DNA of 64,000 bases. Origin: Poecilobothrus nobilitatus (taxonomy: Eukaryota; Arthropoda; Insecta; Diptera; Dolichopodidae). The stretch covers positions 276,158,336 to 276,222,335 of the forward strand of contig OX352772.1 in the NCBI GenBank assembly GCA_947095535.1, read 5' to 3'. Both the position numbers and the translations under genes were made by a program. The notes beneath the pieces were generated by a model. That model searched no databases. It was not told the DNA's origin and was given only the letters and a program-made list of their open reading frames with translations. This document shows, piece after piece, positions 50,050 to 62,900 of the stretch (positions within the stretch are counted from its first letter, which is position 1; each line of letters starts with the position of its first letter).

Positions 50050-50554
50050 ATTATATACATATTATATTTAAATAGCTTTCATTAGCTGGATTACACTATA
50101 AAAATGCCAGACAAATGTTAGACATCTTGTTACTCAATTAAAATATTTTCGTTTAGAAGGAGATAAGGGGGAGGGCAGTTTTTTAATAAATAGATTATTA
50201 GAGGATATTAATTATAGAATAGATAGTATGTATTGTATAATATAATATAGACGATACTTTATAACAAATTTGATTAAAAGATAGAAAAGATTTAAGGTAA
50301 TTTATTAAATTTGTTTTTTTTATAGATTATCTGTTCATAATTTATCTATTAGTACTTTTTAATATTTTTTAATTTTAATTTCAAATTTTCATGCTAATGA
50401 ATTTTTTTTGTTTTTCCTTATTAATTTTAATTTAACATTTTTAAAGTCCATAATTTATTTTAATTAATTTTTTTTCTTTTCACTGATTTACGTTTAAAAG
50501 TTTTTAATTAGTTCGGGGAAAAAAAATAAAAATTTTTTTTTAAGCTTTTTACCC

Positions 50555-51110
50555 ATAGCATACATTAATGTATAAGGTAAGTATTGTTTTCATACTAAAA
50601 ATTTGTACCTACCCGTGATTTTGCCAAATATGCACTACTTCAGTGCGTAAACATTTTTTTACGTGATGCCTGTGTGTATGTGTGTACCTAGACGACTGAG
50701 CGAAACTTTTTGAAATTTAATATTTAAGGTTTTGACGTATAAATCGGAAAACCGAAAGAGATAGTTTACTAGTGTAGTTTTTAAGTTTTTTACGAATATT
50801 TCGTAACAGGAAAATATTAAATTACTTATTAAGAAAAGGTTATTACACAAGTAAAGAGGAACAACTTTGCCATAGAACATTTTTTGATCCGACTAACTTT
50901 CAACTTTTATTTAATTTTTTTGTAAGCCCAAATTTCATACATATTATATTACATATACATTATTATACATACATATTTTTTTTGTTTTTTTTTTATATCT
51001 AAAAATTTATATAAATTTATAAATATATTTATAAAAAATTTATATATTTATATAATTTATAGTATTCTTTTGTTGATGATGCAAAATTTCCTTTCGAAAT
51101 ATTTTTCTTC
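50555..51110 (+). repeat. Repeat family B, copy 2
   Basis: Same order of motifs as 42692-42972 ('aatgtataaggtaagtattg', 'cgtgatgcctgtgtgtatg', 'gacgactgagcgaaa', 'ttgttgatgatgcaaaattt'). The TG run here is short and interrupted, and the copy is longer because about 200 bases (50720-50900) plus AT-rich expansions near 51000-51055 separate the core from the end. It may be the more complete form. Confidence 0.65.
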
Positions 51111-51114
51111 TAGT

Positions 51115-54100
51115 CAAAAAAAAATTTTTGCCGTTTTGTTTGTTTGATTGGCATCACTATTTTTCATTTTTAATTAAAATAATTCGGTAAGCAAATTATC
51201 CTTCATTTGTATATTTCTTTGCAAAAACGAAAAAAACAAAAGTTAAAAGAAAACTTCACTTATTTTTAAATTTATTCCGACTATTTTTCTTTCTTTTACA
51301 AATTTTGCGTCTTCCAATTTTTTATTTCACATTAAACTACAATATACTTATTAACTAACGATTATCTTTTGAAAATTTACAGATTGTACGCAATTAGTAC
51401 GTTTAACTTGTTTAATGACAAGAAACCAGTGAAAAATTACGAAAACAAATAATAAATATAATTGAAATAATTAATTAAATAAAACAAAAATACTTTGTGC
51501 AAGTCCCATTCTCTTAAAGGAAATATGATAGATAAAATATGTGAAAAATTATAAGACGATGAATTACGAAGATTTGATGGTTCTATTGATTTTGGAATAT
51601 GTAATCAATTTCTGTGTTAAATGCTCTATTAGAATTTTTACTTACTATGTAGTAAATAATTATACTATGGTTATAAGTTAGATTTTCTGCCAATTCTGTA
51701 AAAAACTTTTTCCTTTCACATTCTGTTAAAATGATATCATAAAGATTATTGTTTTTTTTAAATTATTATTATATGTGTTTGACTTTAAATGTTAATTTAC
51801 TTCAATTTATTTCAAAGAGCAGACTCTTTCTTTAAACTTCTATTTTTATAGTGTATGTAAACTTTTGCTACTAAATGTATAAATCAATATCTATGTCCTT
51901 CTTCAATTTTTTTTTCTTTTCATTCTGTTTACTTTAATTATTGAACATGTATTACGTGACTACTTGAGAATATTTATTAGAAATCGCAAAAAAAAACTGA
52001 GAAAAAAAGGAAAATTTGAAAAACAAAAAAGAAACAATATAAAAAAATATTTTAATTTTTTTTCCAGACAAATTAAAATGAATAATAATTATGGAATAGA
52101 AGACGACTTAAAAATTAAAATCAAAATAAAATAAAACTTAATTATTTGCAAATCAAAATGTATATGAGCATCTTTTTTTATGTAAATCGATTTTAGTGAA
52201 AATCTAGGTATTTTTACAATATTGGCAAAAAGGAAAACAATGTATTAAATTTGTTTTTCCTTTTTACGTAAAAAAGATTCAGAGACTTTAAGTTATTATT
52301 TTACTTGATTGAAAAAGAAATTACTGTACGCGCTTTGCTGCACAAAAACTTGTCAAATTTTAAAAATTAATAAAATATATAATAAAAAAATTCAAGTTTT
52401 GCCAAAATTTAAACGAAAAGTGTTTCCGATTTTTGAAATTATATATGATTATTCTTTTATGACGAGCCGATATACGTACAACCTGATGTCACAGTCCTTT
52501 CGATTTATTTGGTTTCAATTTTAATAAAAGAGCATACTTTGACATAGTTTTAGTGTTTCGATTTCTTGGTTTTAATTGCCTAAATTTTAGCAATATTTAA
52601 TCAGTTGATAGGTACTAATTTTTAAAATAGGTACAAATCGAAAATTTTTAATTTGGTCAATTGGTTTGCATTTGTATTATTTTATAAATCTATAAAGTTA
52701 AAATATTTAATTGTATTAATTCTTTAAAAGTATAGATGTCTCAGTATCTGAAATTTAAAAACATCTATGTTTTTTTCGTACACTGTATTTCTTTTCTTTT
52801 TACTTATATTCATTTTTTTTTTTTAATTTAAGAAAACACAAATCCTTTCCATTCATCTCATTTTTTTTATTTAATGTCTTTAACTCGCTGTAAGAGCGTA
52901 ATTACTCGTAAATATTTCATCATCATAAAAAAAAAATCATTTTACTATTAGAATCAGTTTCATCATAAAAATCTCCAATTTTTGCAGTCGCTAGTGCCCC
53001 CACCTTGTCCTTTACTATAGATATTATATAGATGTTAGTAATGACTCTTGGTTTAGTTTTGTTCACCTTCGGTTTTTTCTTTTCTTGTTTTTCATGGTTT
53101 TACAACAGCTCCTTGAAATTTTAATTTATGTTGTGTTTAGTATGATAGGTTGAGTTTTAACAGCTATGCAAATAAGGATTTTTAAAAATAAAGAAAAAGA
53201 GTTTTTCATTTCAGGAGAAAATTTTTTGTTCTGTTTATTTTTTTAACTCGTTCGTCTGTTTTTTTTTAAATGCAAAAAACAAATTAAATTTAACTTTAAA
53301 ATGTATAATAGTTTAATATTACATATAGTTTTATTATCTAAAAGATGGTGACCCAATGGTCGTCTAATTTTAAGCATCGCGTTACGGGGCTTGTCCATTT
53401 TATGATAACCCAATGATAGCGTCGTTTTGTATATAAAATATTTCAAAATAACGAACATTTTATTGTGAAATTCTAATAATTTTGTATTTCAAATTTGAAA
53501 AATAGATATAAAAGAATTATAGATGTTTTATTTTTACTTATAATTTTTTTGGTTTTATTTTTTATGTTTAATCAAGTATATTCCCAACACAAGGAAAAGT
53601 AAAAAATAGATTAACCCTAGCGTCGCATAGGACTTCAAATTGGATCAGATATGATTTAAATTCATATATTCTGTACTTAAACTTCAGAGAGAGGACTGAA
53701 ATGACACGAGCATTGTGTCAACAGCTTAAGAGTTATAATTAATTATAATTTGTATGGTACAAAGTAATCTACTAGTTTTTTGTTTCACTCCGAGTTGATC
53801 ATGTGATTTGTGCACTGAACTGCTAAACGTACAGTAGAGTTATATGATCGATGTATACTTATCCCTTATACTTCAAATATTTATAAAAAGTTGTTCGTGG
53901 AACCGTAGTACTGCAATTGTTCGGTTCAAATTCAAAAAAAAAAAAAAAAATGATATTCATTCATCCTTACTAAAAATTCATTGAACTATTAATGAAACGC
54001 TTTAGAGAACAAAATTCTAAAATTAGGATAGTTTTATTTAAATTCGCATTCCTCCTATACGACAAAATATCATGCTAATTATTTTTGGTTTATATTGTAT

Positions 54101-54855
54101 GTAAAAAATTTAAATAGAGTAAAACCAATGTATTCATATCAAATTCAATAGTAAAATCAAAGTTAAACTCTCCATATCGCTAACAAATCTAAATCTTACT
54201 GTTTAATGTTATTGACATGCACAATGAGCTTTTAATGTCACATAAAATTTATTTGTATATTACTGAAATTAACGAAAACATAGCAAAGAGTGGAAATCTA
54301 TAAGTCTTTGAATTTGGAAAATTTCCTGGCTGAAGAACTGACTTTCTATTATAAAAGTAGAAAATGTGGAAGGTAAGAACGTATAAATATTACTTTGTTT
54401 GTTGATTTTTAGAAAGTCGTACTAAAAAAAAAAATTATTTAAAAAATAGTTCTGATCAGATCTGACACGTTAAAATTTTGTAAATGCATTTTATTAGCAT
54501 AAATAATTGGTCTTTATTTAAAAGTTATTTTACGTGAACGTGTCAGATAGTTCTTAAAATATATTTTATAACAGGATCTTCAAAACAAACAAAATTTTAA
54601 GTGTAAATATATACCTATTAATTATTATGCAAGTCATGTTAATATCAGAGAACCTTCAGTGTATATTATAATTCTTTTTCTTTATTTTTTCACTGCTTTA
54701 GATTTTAATTTTTTTCCTTGTTTTTATGGCACCAAAACAAAATATGTGGGATTATTTTGTTTTTTTGGTACATTAAAATTTAATTTTTTTTTTTTCAAAA
54801 TTTTTAAAAAGTTTTGTGGTAATATTATGGTTTGAATTTAACTTAAATGTAATGA
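51115..54855. other. AT-rich stretch, possible piggyBac-like end at 53611
   Basis: No gene was seen; frames of about 71 codons at 52309-52524 and 53243-53458 lack domains. 'ttaaccctagcgtcgcatag' at 53611 looks like a TTAA site followed by a CCCTAG-type piggyBac terminus, but no opposite end (CTAGGGTTAA) was found to the right. Confidence 0.45.
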
Positions 54856-54860
54856 AAATA

Positions 54861-55430
54861 CGAGGAAGAGTGTAGAGATGACTATGTTAACTCTAGGATA
54901 CCCACACAAATAGGATACCCACATAAGCTGTGCCCATTCAATTTAATCATCTTCTGGAAAATTGGAAATATTTGATTTAATTAAGGATTAGAGATATATT
55001 TATATAAATTATGAAGTTGTATGACAACTACTCCAATCCGTTGTGCGAAAACAGGGTTTATTTAAAAATTTTTAGAGAAGTTGTTCCTAAAAAACTTGAT
55101 CATCAACCAAATTTTGCATAGGTCGTTGACATAAAACTTATAACAAAATTTTAGATATCTAGGCATCACTTTCACTTATGTTCATATGTAAAAAAAGAAA
55201 TTGTATGACCCGCCGGTGGTGAAACTAATATTTTCATAAAAATGAAATGTTAAAATTTTAGAAATTCATGCGAACGAACGGACGAACATAGCTAAAGTGA
55301 TTCAGAATTCAATTGGAGAACGAATATATATACGTATGTACTTTTCCATATCTATCTAATTTCCCTTAAGGTATTATAAACCTAATAGGAAATTTATTAT
55401 ACCCCTGAACTATGTTCGTACGAGGTATAA
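54861..55430 (-). mobile_element. DINE-1-like element, reversed, shortened
   Basis: Read from 55429 downward: TATACCTCGTACGAACATAG with GGTATA closing a 5' fold, then 'atatatattcgttctcc', 'gaatcactttagctatg' and a GTCY-like core 'ttcgtccgttcgttcg' near 55270. The low-coordinate end reads, reversed, 'gggtatcctagagttaacat' and 'actcttcctcg', close to the 3' end of the elements at 44-48 kb ('gggtatctaagagttgac', 'attcttcctcg'). The 3' hairpin is decayed. A 17-18 base direct repeat 'aggatacccaca' lies at 54895-54925. Confidence 0.75.
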
Positions 55431-55434
55431 AAAA

Positions 55435-56455
55435 ACGTTATCAAAAATACGAAAATTATTTGATTTTGAGAAATAAAACAATATAAAAATTTGTTATTTT
55501 TCATAATTTGTTGGTAAAAAAACCAATGGTTTAAAATTAAAATGACAATGTACATAAGTATATATGAACAATAAACTGAAATAAAAATTTTAAATTTTAA
55601 TTTAATATTTGTAATATCTTGAAAGAGAAATAAGAATGATAACAATAGTAATTTTAAATTACATAAATTTTACAATTTACATCCTGTTATTCTGATTGCT
55701 TTTAAGAGGAATAAAAAATTCGTATTTCTTAAGGTCTTTATGAATCCCAAATTATATTTTGAACAATGTATTTTTAAAGATGCAGTTAATGCAAACTTCA
55801 TTGACGTTGGTCAAATTCGTTGCCAAACAAATTAACAATAACTGCAAAATCCCAATTTCTGAAATGCGGCATATTCTTTTTGAAAATCTTTCGGAAGGTG
55901 TTACATAAATGAAAGATAGAATAAGAGACAAAGAACATACAATTTCGTTCGAGTGGCTTTCATTGAAAATATCTTATAAAATTTTGATGAACAATACAAT
56001 TTTATTAAAAAGAGTATTATTTATATACATAATACAATATGTGGTTATATATATAGAAGAAGGATTAAAGTGACTTGATCTTAGTGATTAGAAAATAATT
56101 TTTCCCAAATCCTGGCAAATTAAATATGCTTGTATTGTATTACTTTTGATAACCAAATAATTTTGATAATTGGAAAAAAAAAAAAATAATTCAATAATTA
56201 TTTTATTTAAAGGTACTTTTAATTTGTATCGTCAAATGAAAAGCCGCTCAAAAATTATCTATAGCAAAAATTTGAACATAATCCAATTACTGCTTTTATA
56301 ATTTTGGATTTTTTTTTATGTTCAGTATATAGTCTAGTACATTTTAAATTTTTTGTTAGATTTGAATAAATTTTTTCTTAGATTTTTTGTCTATAACAGT
56401 AAATATTCGGTCTTATTAAAAAAAAAAAACAAGGCAGAAATTAAAACTAAAACCT
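55435..56455. other. AT-rich non-coding stretch, no gene seen
   Basis: Nothing beyond an 82-codon Ile/Phe/Leu-rich chance frame (55397-55645 minus), whose stop-side end overlaps the transposon relic. Confidence 0.55.
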
Positions 56456-56459
56456 TTTA

Positions 56460-56970
56460 CAGGCGGACATTTTTTTTCAAAAGTCTATAAAAACATTTTA
56501 GAATAATTGTAACTTCCACCAAAATTTGTAAATTTTTTTAGAATTGTTTTACTTTGTAAAAATGTGTACAGATGACAAATTTACAGGCATGTAAAAGTTG
56601 TAAATTTTCAATTTATGTCTCCTAACATCCCATAAACAAGGGATAGGAAGATACAAAAAAATTTCTAAAGGATCTTTCTTAAATCAAAATTTCAAGGTTC
56701 TATCTAAAAGCGTTGCGGGGGGAGATACGATATAAGTAATTTTGTTTCACAAAGCGGCAAATTTAAATACCCAATAACAAAAAATTATAAGATTTTTTAA
56801 AAATTTGTGCGATTATAGATCCGTAATGGTGGAACTAGATTAAAAAAAAAGTGTTCTACAAAATTAATTTTTTTTAGAGACCTATCCATGGTTAAAATTT
56901 CAGTGTTCTATCTTAAATTGTGTAAACTGTCGAACTGACGGACAGTTCGATAGAGTGAAACTAATAACAT
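56460..56970 (-). mobile_element. DINE-1-like relic, internal part, reversed
   Basis: The reverse strand shares internal sequence with 44074-45655: 'actgaaattttaaccatgga' with 'taggtctc' matches 'atgaaattttaactactgat' with 'agatctc', and a second block 'ccttgaaattttgatttaag' matches 'acttgaaattttgacagaag'. A single GTCCGTC unit sits in the perfect hairpin TCGAACTG/CAGTTCGA (56934-56954). Both ends are missing or unrecognisable, so this is an older, truncated copy. Confidence 0.6.
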
Positions 56971-56974
56971 AATC

Positions 56975-59900
56975 TTTAATTTTTTTTTTTGTTTGGAAAA
57001 TATGCTAAAAGGAGAATCCTTGCATTTACTTATATGATGAAAGAAATTAAATATGATTGGATAGATTTCCTATCGCTAATAAGAAATTTAAATTATTTGC
57101 AAGTAAGTTTAGTTTAGGATGTAAAAGTAAGTTTAGCTTAAGATGATAGGATCTAAACTTCAAAATGTAATGAGATATATAAGTTTCAATCCTATAGAGG
57201 AGCTTCTAGTTAATATAACTACATATTCAAAAATTTATATACATATATGTATATAAAGATTTATGAGACGTTAATATAGTAATAAGTTTTATTGAACATT
57301 GTTTACTTGCTTTTTTGTTTTTTACATTAAATTTAATTTTTAATTTTTTACTATTATTTTTTTATTTCTCAAAAAAACTCGAAAAATATTTTTTATTACC
57401 CTTCTATAGTATTATTCCAATTGGTTGCTAGTTTGGTTTTTTTCCGCTTGTCTCGTTGACAGGAAAAAGCTATAAAATATATTTCATTAAAGGTTTTCTA
57501 ATAATTGTGTGCGTGGGCTCCTATTAACAAAAATTTTGATTTTTATCCAATAGTTGACAATACTCGTAACGTAATTTAAGTTTTTTTTTTGTTTTTGTTA
57601 TCATATTAAAAAAAAAAAAATAACCGCGCAGAGTACCATAACAAACAACAATATTTTTTATTGAATTGGTCGTATCAAAGTCATAAAAATATTAAGAAGA
57701 ACCAGTGCATATATCCGTATCTCATAAGCACGCAACTATACTTTTTTGATTTAATTAAGTAGTTGGAATTTGATTCTCATTAAATTTGACAAAACAAAAT
57801 AATGTTGAAATTTTATTAATTTTAGAAAATTTTAGTACTTCAGTCAAAGAATTAAAATTTAATAATGAATAACAAAAGGAAAAAGTCAATGACTATCACA
57901 TTTTATGACCATAATTATAATATTATGAGTACAGTATATGTATGTATATAATGTAATTTTAAATATGCATATATTATATTACAGTAGATGCATATTATAT
58001 TATTCATTCTTTCATTTGTAGATTGTTAAAATAAAATAAAAATGTTATTTGATTTGATATTTTTAAGATCACTCAGTAGATTTATGATTGGAGAGATTTT
58101 AAACTGAAAGTTTAAATATAAAATCACAACCATATACGATAATTATTTTCCAGCAATTTTTTTTCAGGCAATATGGCTAAGTCAAATCAAGTCGATAAGT
58201 TCAAATTAATTAGATTATGACGTTGATTGCAGTTGCTGCAGTTGATTGAATCAATGCGCTGATGCAAACGTACAACTAAATTTGATCAATAAATTTTGCG
58301 TTGTAATTTGAGCCACCATAATTCAGTCGTATAGTGGTTTGCAGAGTCAAAGATTGACATAAATTTATTGAAATAAGCTGCACAAAAAAATCTAAAGTTA
58401 TTGTCTTATAGAAAACAATAAAATAGAAAATATTTCAATTGTAGCAGTAAAACTTTGAAAATATATGTCGAGTTTATCTATTTCTTTTTGACTCTTGATA
58501 CTTTTCTTAATCTAGTCATCAAATTCAATCTTTTTCCCTTCCTTTAAATATTTCTGTATTCAAATTCCATTCTGCTTTTCGCAGTTTACTTTGACATTTG
58601 CCCATCTCTAATATTAGCTAACGCAATTCATAATTAGTTTGCGCAAGCAGTCAAACAGAGGCTATTTGTTAATTATATTGATTGTCAACTATAGTTAATA
58701 GTTTTACTGTTTATTGTTCAATTCTATTATTTTAATTAGGTTAATGCCAATCCGTCTGTTTACACTGGTTGCATTATTCAGTTGCAAGTTTTTCTTTTTC
58801 TTTCCCACTTCCTCGCTTCTTCCAAAAAAAAAAATTTAAAAACGAAGAAAAACGACGAAAATGCGTTTTTGTTAATTTTTGTTAATCAAAATTTAGCTGC
58901 TTTAGCTGTTGCAAGTCACCAATGCATGTAAAGGAACAATAAAAAATTTTATCAGGTCAAAGAAATAAGTTATAATTTTAACGCACACATATAAAGTTGC
59001 AACTACAAAACACACATATAAAAATGCAACTTAATGTAAACGCGAGAGTTTTGCAGTACATTTAAATACAAGAATGAATACATTATTGCATACAGAAATG
59101 GTAACAAGTGTAAACAGGCCCAATATATGTATTATTAATATTTATGGATGCAGGGTGTATTAAAATTGATGTGAAATACATTAATATGATGTGTTAAGAT
59201 TCGGTAGGGATCGTAAGAAGTAAAAAAGCTTAATAAGAAAACGGATCTACATTTAAAGCTACATGAATGATAGCTTCAAGAATTTTTTTTGTTATATACA
59301 TATCTATGTATTAAACTTCTTTCGTTATACAGATGTCTTGGATGATCAAATTAGTATACTATATATTTTCCAAATATCATTGAGGCCATATTTTTCAGAT
59401 TTCCTCCATAATGGACATCTGTGTTCAGTATTGTGTGGAAAATAACCATTGGAAGATACACAATTGCACTATATCGAAGTTGTTAAAATTTATAGAGCAA
59501 TCAATTAGATGTCATTCTCAAGAACTTTGGGCATGGTACCAAATGGTATTCTTTACAAAAATTCGCATTTTAAGGCGTATAAAATTCACAATCAATTTAA
59601 TTAAGAAAACAAATTAAACAAACATTGACACAATCAATTTGTTGAGAGAAAAGATTAATGACTGTGTAATCTGCAGAAATGCCGAAATGCCAAGATAACA
59701 TGCAATATAAGTATTAAGCATATAACTCTATTGGACTTTTTTCTTTGGAATTATGTTAAATCATTAGTTTGCTGCAATAAACCACAAATACTGAACCTGC
59801 ATTCGTGTTATTCAACTTATAGTAATAAATATTAAACCGAAAAAATATCTTCCCTGATAGCATGCATTTTTCCTTTACAACGTTTTTAACATTAATTTTT

Positions 59901-62900
59901 TCTATTGTTGTCTTACACCCGGTATTTAGCTATATACGAGTACATAGATTTATATATTTTTGTTTGTTTGTTGCGCAATATATTCATTCGTTAGTTAGTA
60001 TTCGGTAATAAGTTAAACCATTATATTGCACATCAAATACATACATACATATTTTGTTTTTCAATTTATTTTTCTTTTGTTTGTCAAAATTCTTAACTAA
60101 ATTACAATATGATAATAGATAACATTTCAAAATTTTATTTTATTTTTTTTTTTGCTTTTTTCTGTATCATCATTAAAATGTGCAGCAGAATTGGGTAAAA
60201 CAGTCCATACATGGTTTATTTATGTTTTTTTTTGTTTTTGAAGAGAATTTTTTGTATGCAGTTGCTGTCTGCAGTAGGTAGGTGCATAAAATTTAAATAA
60301 TGAATTCAAACAATAAAAAAAGGTTTTTTTTTTTAAAATAAAATATTAAATAAAACAATAGAGAGAATTATTGGGAAATTAAATAAAGTAAAGAAAAATA
60401 TAAAATTATGGAAATTTTTGTTTATTCTTTTGTTATTGTTTAAAAAAAAAGTTTTGATTTTTTTTTTCTTTTGTTTTTTTTTTTTATGAAAATTAAATTA
60501 AATTATGCTGATGTTTGAATATTAACAAAAAAAAAAACTATTAATTTTCTATTAATTATTAATTTATTCTGTAGTGCCGGATGAAATAAATGCATTGAAC
60601 AGGAAAATTTAATATACATACTGACATACATATAGCTATACTTATAGAAAGTTAAAAAAATAAAAATTTTCTTTTTTTTTTTTTATATAATTTGATCTGG
60701 ATTTCATTTTTATTTACGAGAGTGAAGCGAATTTTTTTTTTTTTTTGTTTATGGTTTTTTTTTCAATGACCGACTTTTTGTGGTTGCTTTGTTTTTTTTT
60801 AATTTATAGTGTGATAAAATTTTTATATTTTCATCAATAATAATTATTAGAAACTAATAAGGTTTTAAATGATAGTCTTTTAATGATTGTTTTTGTTTTA
60901 ATTTATCGTTTAATATAAATGGAGGATAATTTTTGGTAAATTGATTATTTTTTTAATCTGTTATCTAATTGTATTAAAAACTTTTTCGAACTGAACTTGT
61001 CACTTAAATACTATAACTATAATAATAATCGCACTTGATTTTATTCGAATTTTATTCATTAAATCGGGATCGGACTATATCAAAGTTAATTAGTTGATCA
61101 TATTTTGATAAGATGTCCAATATCAAAAGTGAAATAACTTATATTCCTCTAGTATGAACTATAGAAAAGTAAGACAGTAGACAAGACAAGTACTAATTTT
61201 AAAAGTTAAAAGATAAAAATTCAAAATTAAATAAATAATAATATTATCTTTATATTATAGGAAGGTTAATATTGAAGTATTTGCGAAAACGGTAAATAAA
61301 GTAAATATCAAGTATCAAGTAGAACATATTTTATTATACAGGATGATTCTCTTTTGGTCTTGAATATTCAAGAACGATAAATAATCATTGTATATATTAA
61401 TTTTTTCTAAAAAATACATAATATTTATATAAAGGTAGAATTGAAGAGCAGAGAGGTAATCTGCTTAATTTAAAAAAAAACTAAACCAATTGATTCATTT
61501 TTCTAAATTTTTGCTGAATTTAATGCTAGAGTATCAAAACTTTACTTATTTTGATTTCCACACAATACTTAATCCGATTTTTTTTTTTTTTGTTAGATTT
61601 CTGTTAGCATAAGAAGTTTTGACAAATTAAGAAAAACAAAGTTTTCTTCACAAAAACCTACAAAATTTGCTGATTATTAAAAGAAAACTACGATTTAGCT
61701 ACTAAATAAATGGCAAATTAAAAAGTTTATTATGCAATTAGATTTTAAAGTTTTCAAATTTACTTTTTTATTCTGAGTGAAATATTGTCATTACATACAA
61801 AAATATGTGGTAATATCTAATATATCCAGGACAGATTTAATAGGAACCTAGTTGTTAAATAAATAAAAATTGACAATTTTCTTTTTTTTTTTTGAACATT
61901 TCACAAGAAAAAAAAATTCATGAGAAAAAAAATTAAATAAAACCTTTGTTACTATTTTTCTTTTATTTTAAATATTTTTAAAAGTTTTTAAATTTAATTA
62001 TATAAAAGTTTTTGAAAGCGTAGTGTAAATATTTATGAAAAAAAAATGCATTTCATTATTTAATTTAATTTTAACACATAAAAAAAAAGGTAGTGGTATA
62101 TTTTTTTTTTTTTAACAATTCCCTTAGCAGCCCTTAGGATGATAATTACCTGTGACGGTATATAAACAAAGAGTTTTATTTCCAAAGTAGAAATTTTTAA
62201 TTTTCTTTTTTTTAAAGTTAAAGTAATAGAAAGTAGTTTTTTATTTTTGCACAAAGTTCTTTAAAATTGTTACCGATAAGTATATATTTATAATAAAGAT
62301 AATAAAGTTAATTAAAAAAGATAGAGTAAATTTTTGATTGAATTGTAAATAATATTTAAATATTAAATTGAAAAATATTTTAAATTACCAAAAAAATGTT
62401 AAAACCAAGGATATTTTACTGAAAATAGTCTCATTTTTCAACATTCTTTTAGAAAACAAAAAAAAAAATTTTTTTAACTATTTCCTTTAAGCCAACTCCT
62501 GCAGAATAGGTTCTCCTACTTTTTAAAGGTAAACCACAGCTTTCATTAATATTTATTTAAATTTTCTACCATATTAATTATATTTTTCATTGATTTTTTT
62601 TTAGTACAATTTTTAATCCATTTACGTGTTTTTTCTTTAATACCTATTATCAAAGTCAGTCTAGAATCTAATTAATCATCTTATTATTATAAAAGGAAGA
62701 AATACATAAGAGAGCTTTTTAAAAGCGTAAGGGGAAATTCTACATTAAATACATTATTCCTACATAAATAATGATAAATAAAATATGGGCAATAAAACAG
62801 AAACATCAAAAATTTCAGTGATTTGATAACATTGTTAAATGTTTCTGTTAAGTTTCCAGAACTCTTATCGAAAAAAACGGTACCACCAAATGTATTAAGA

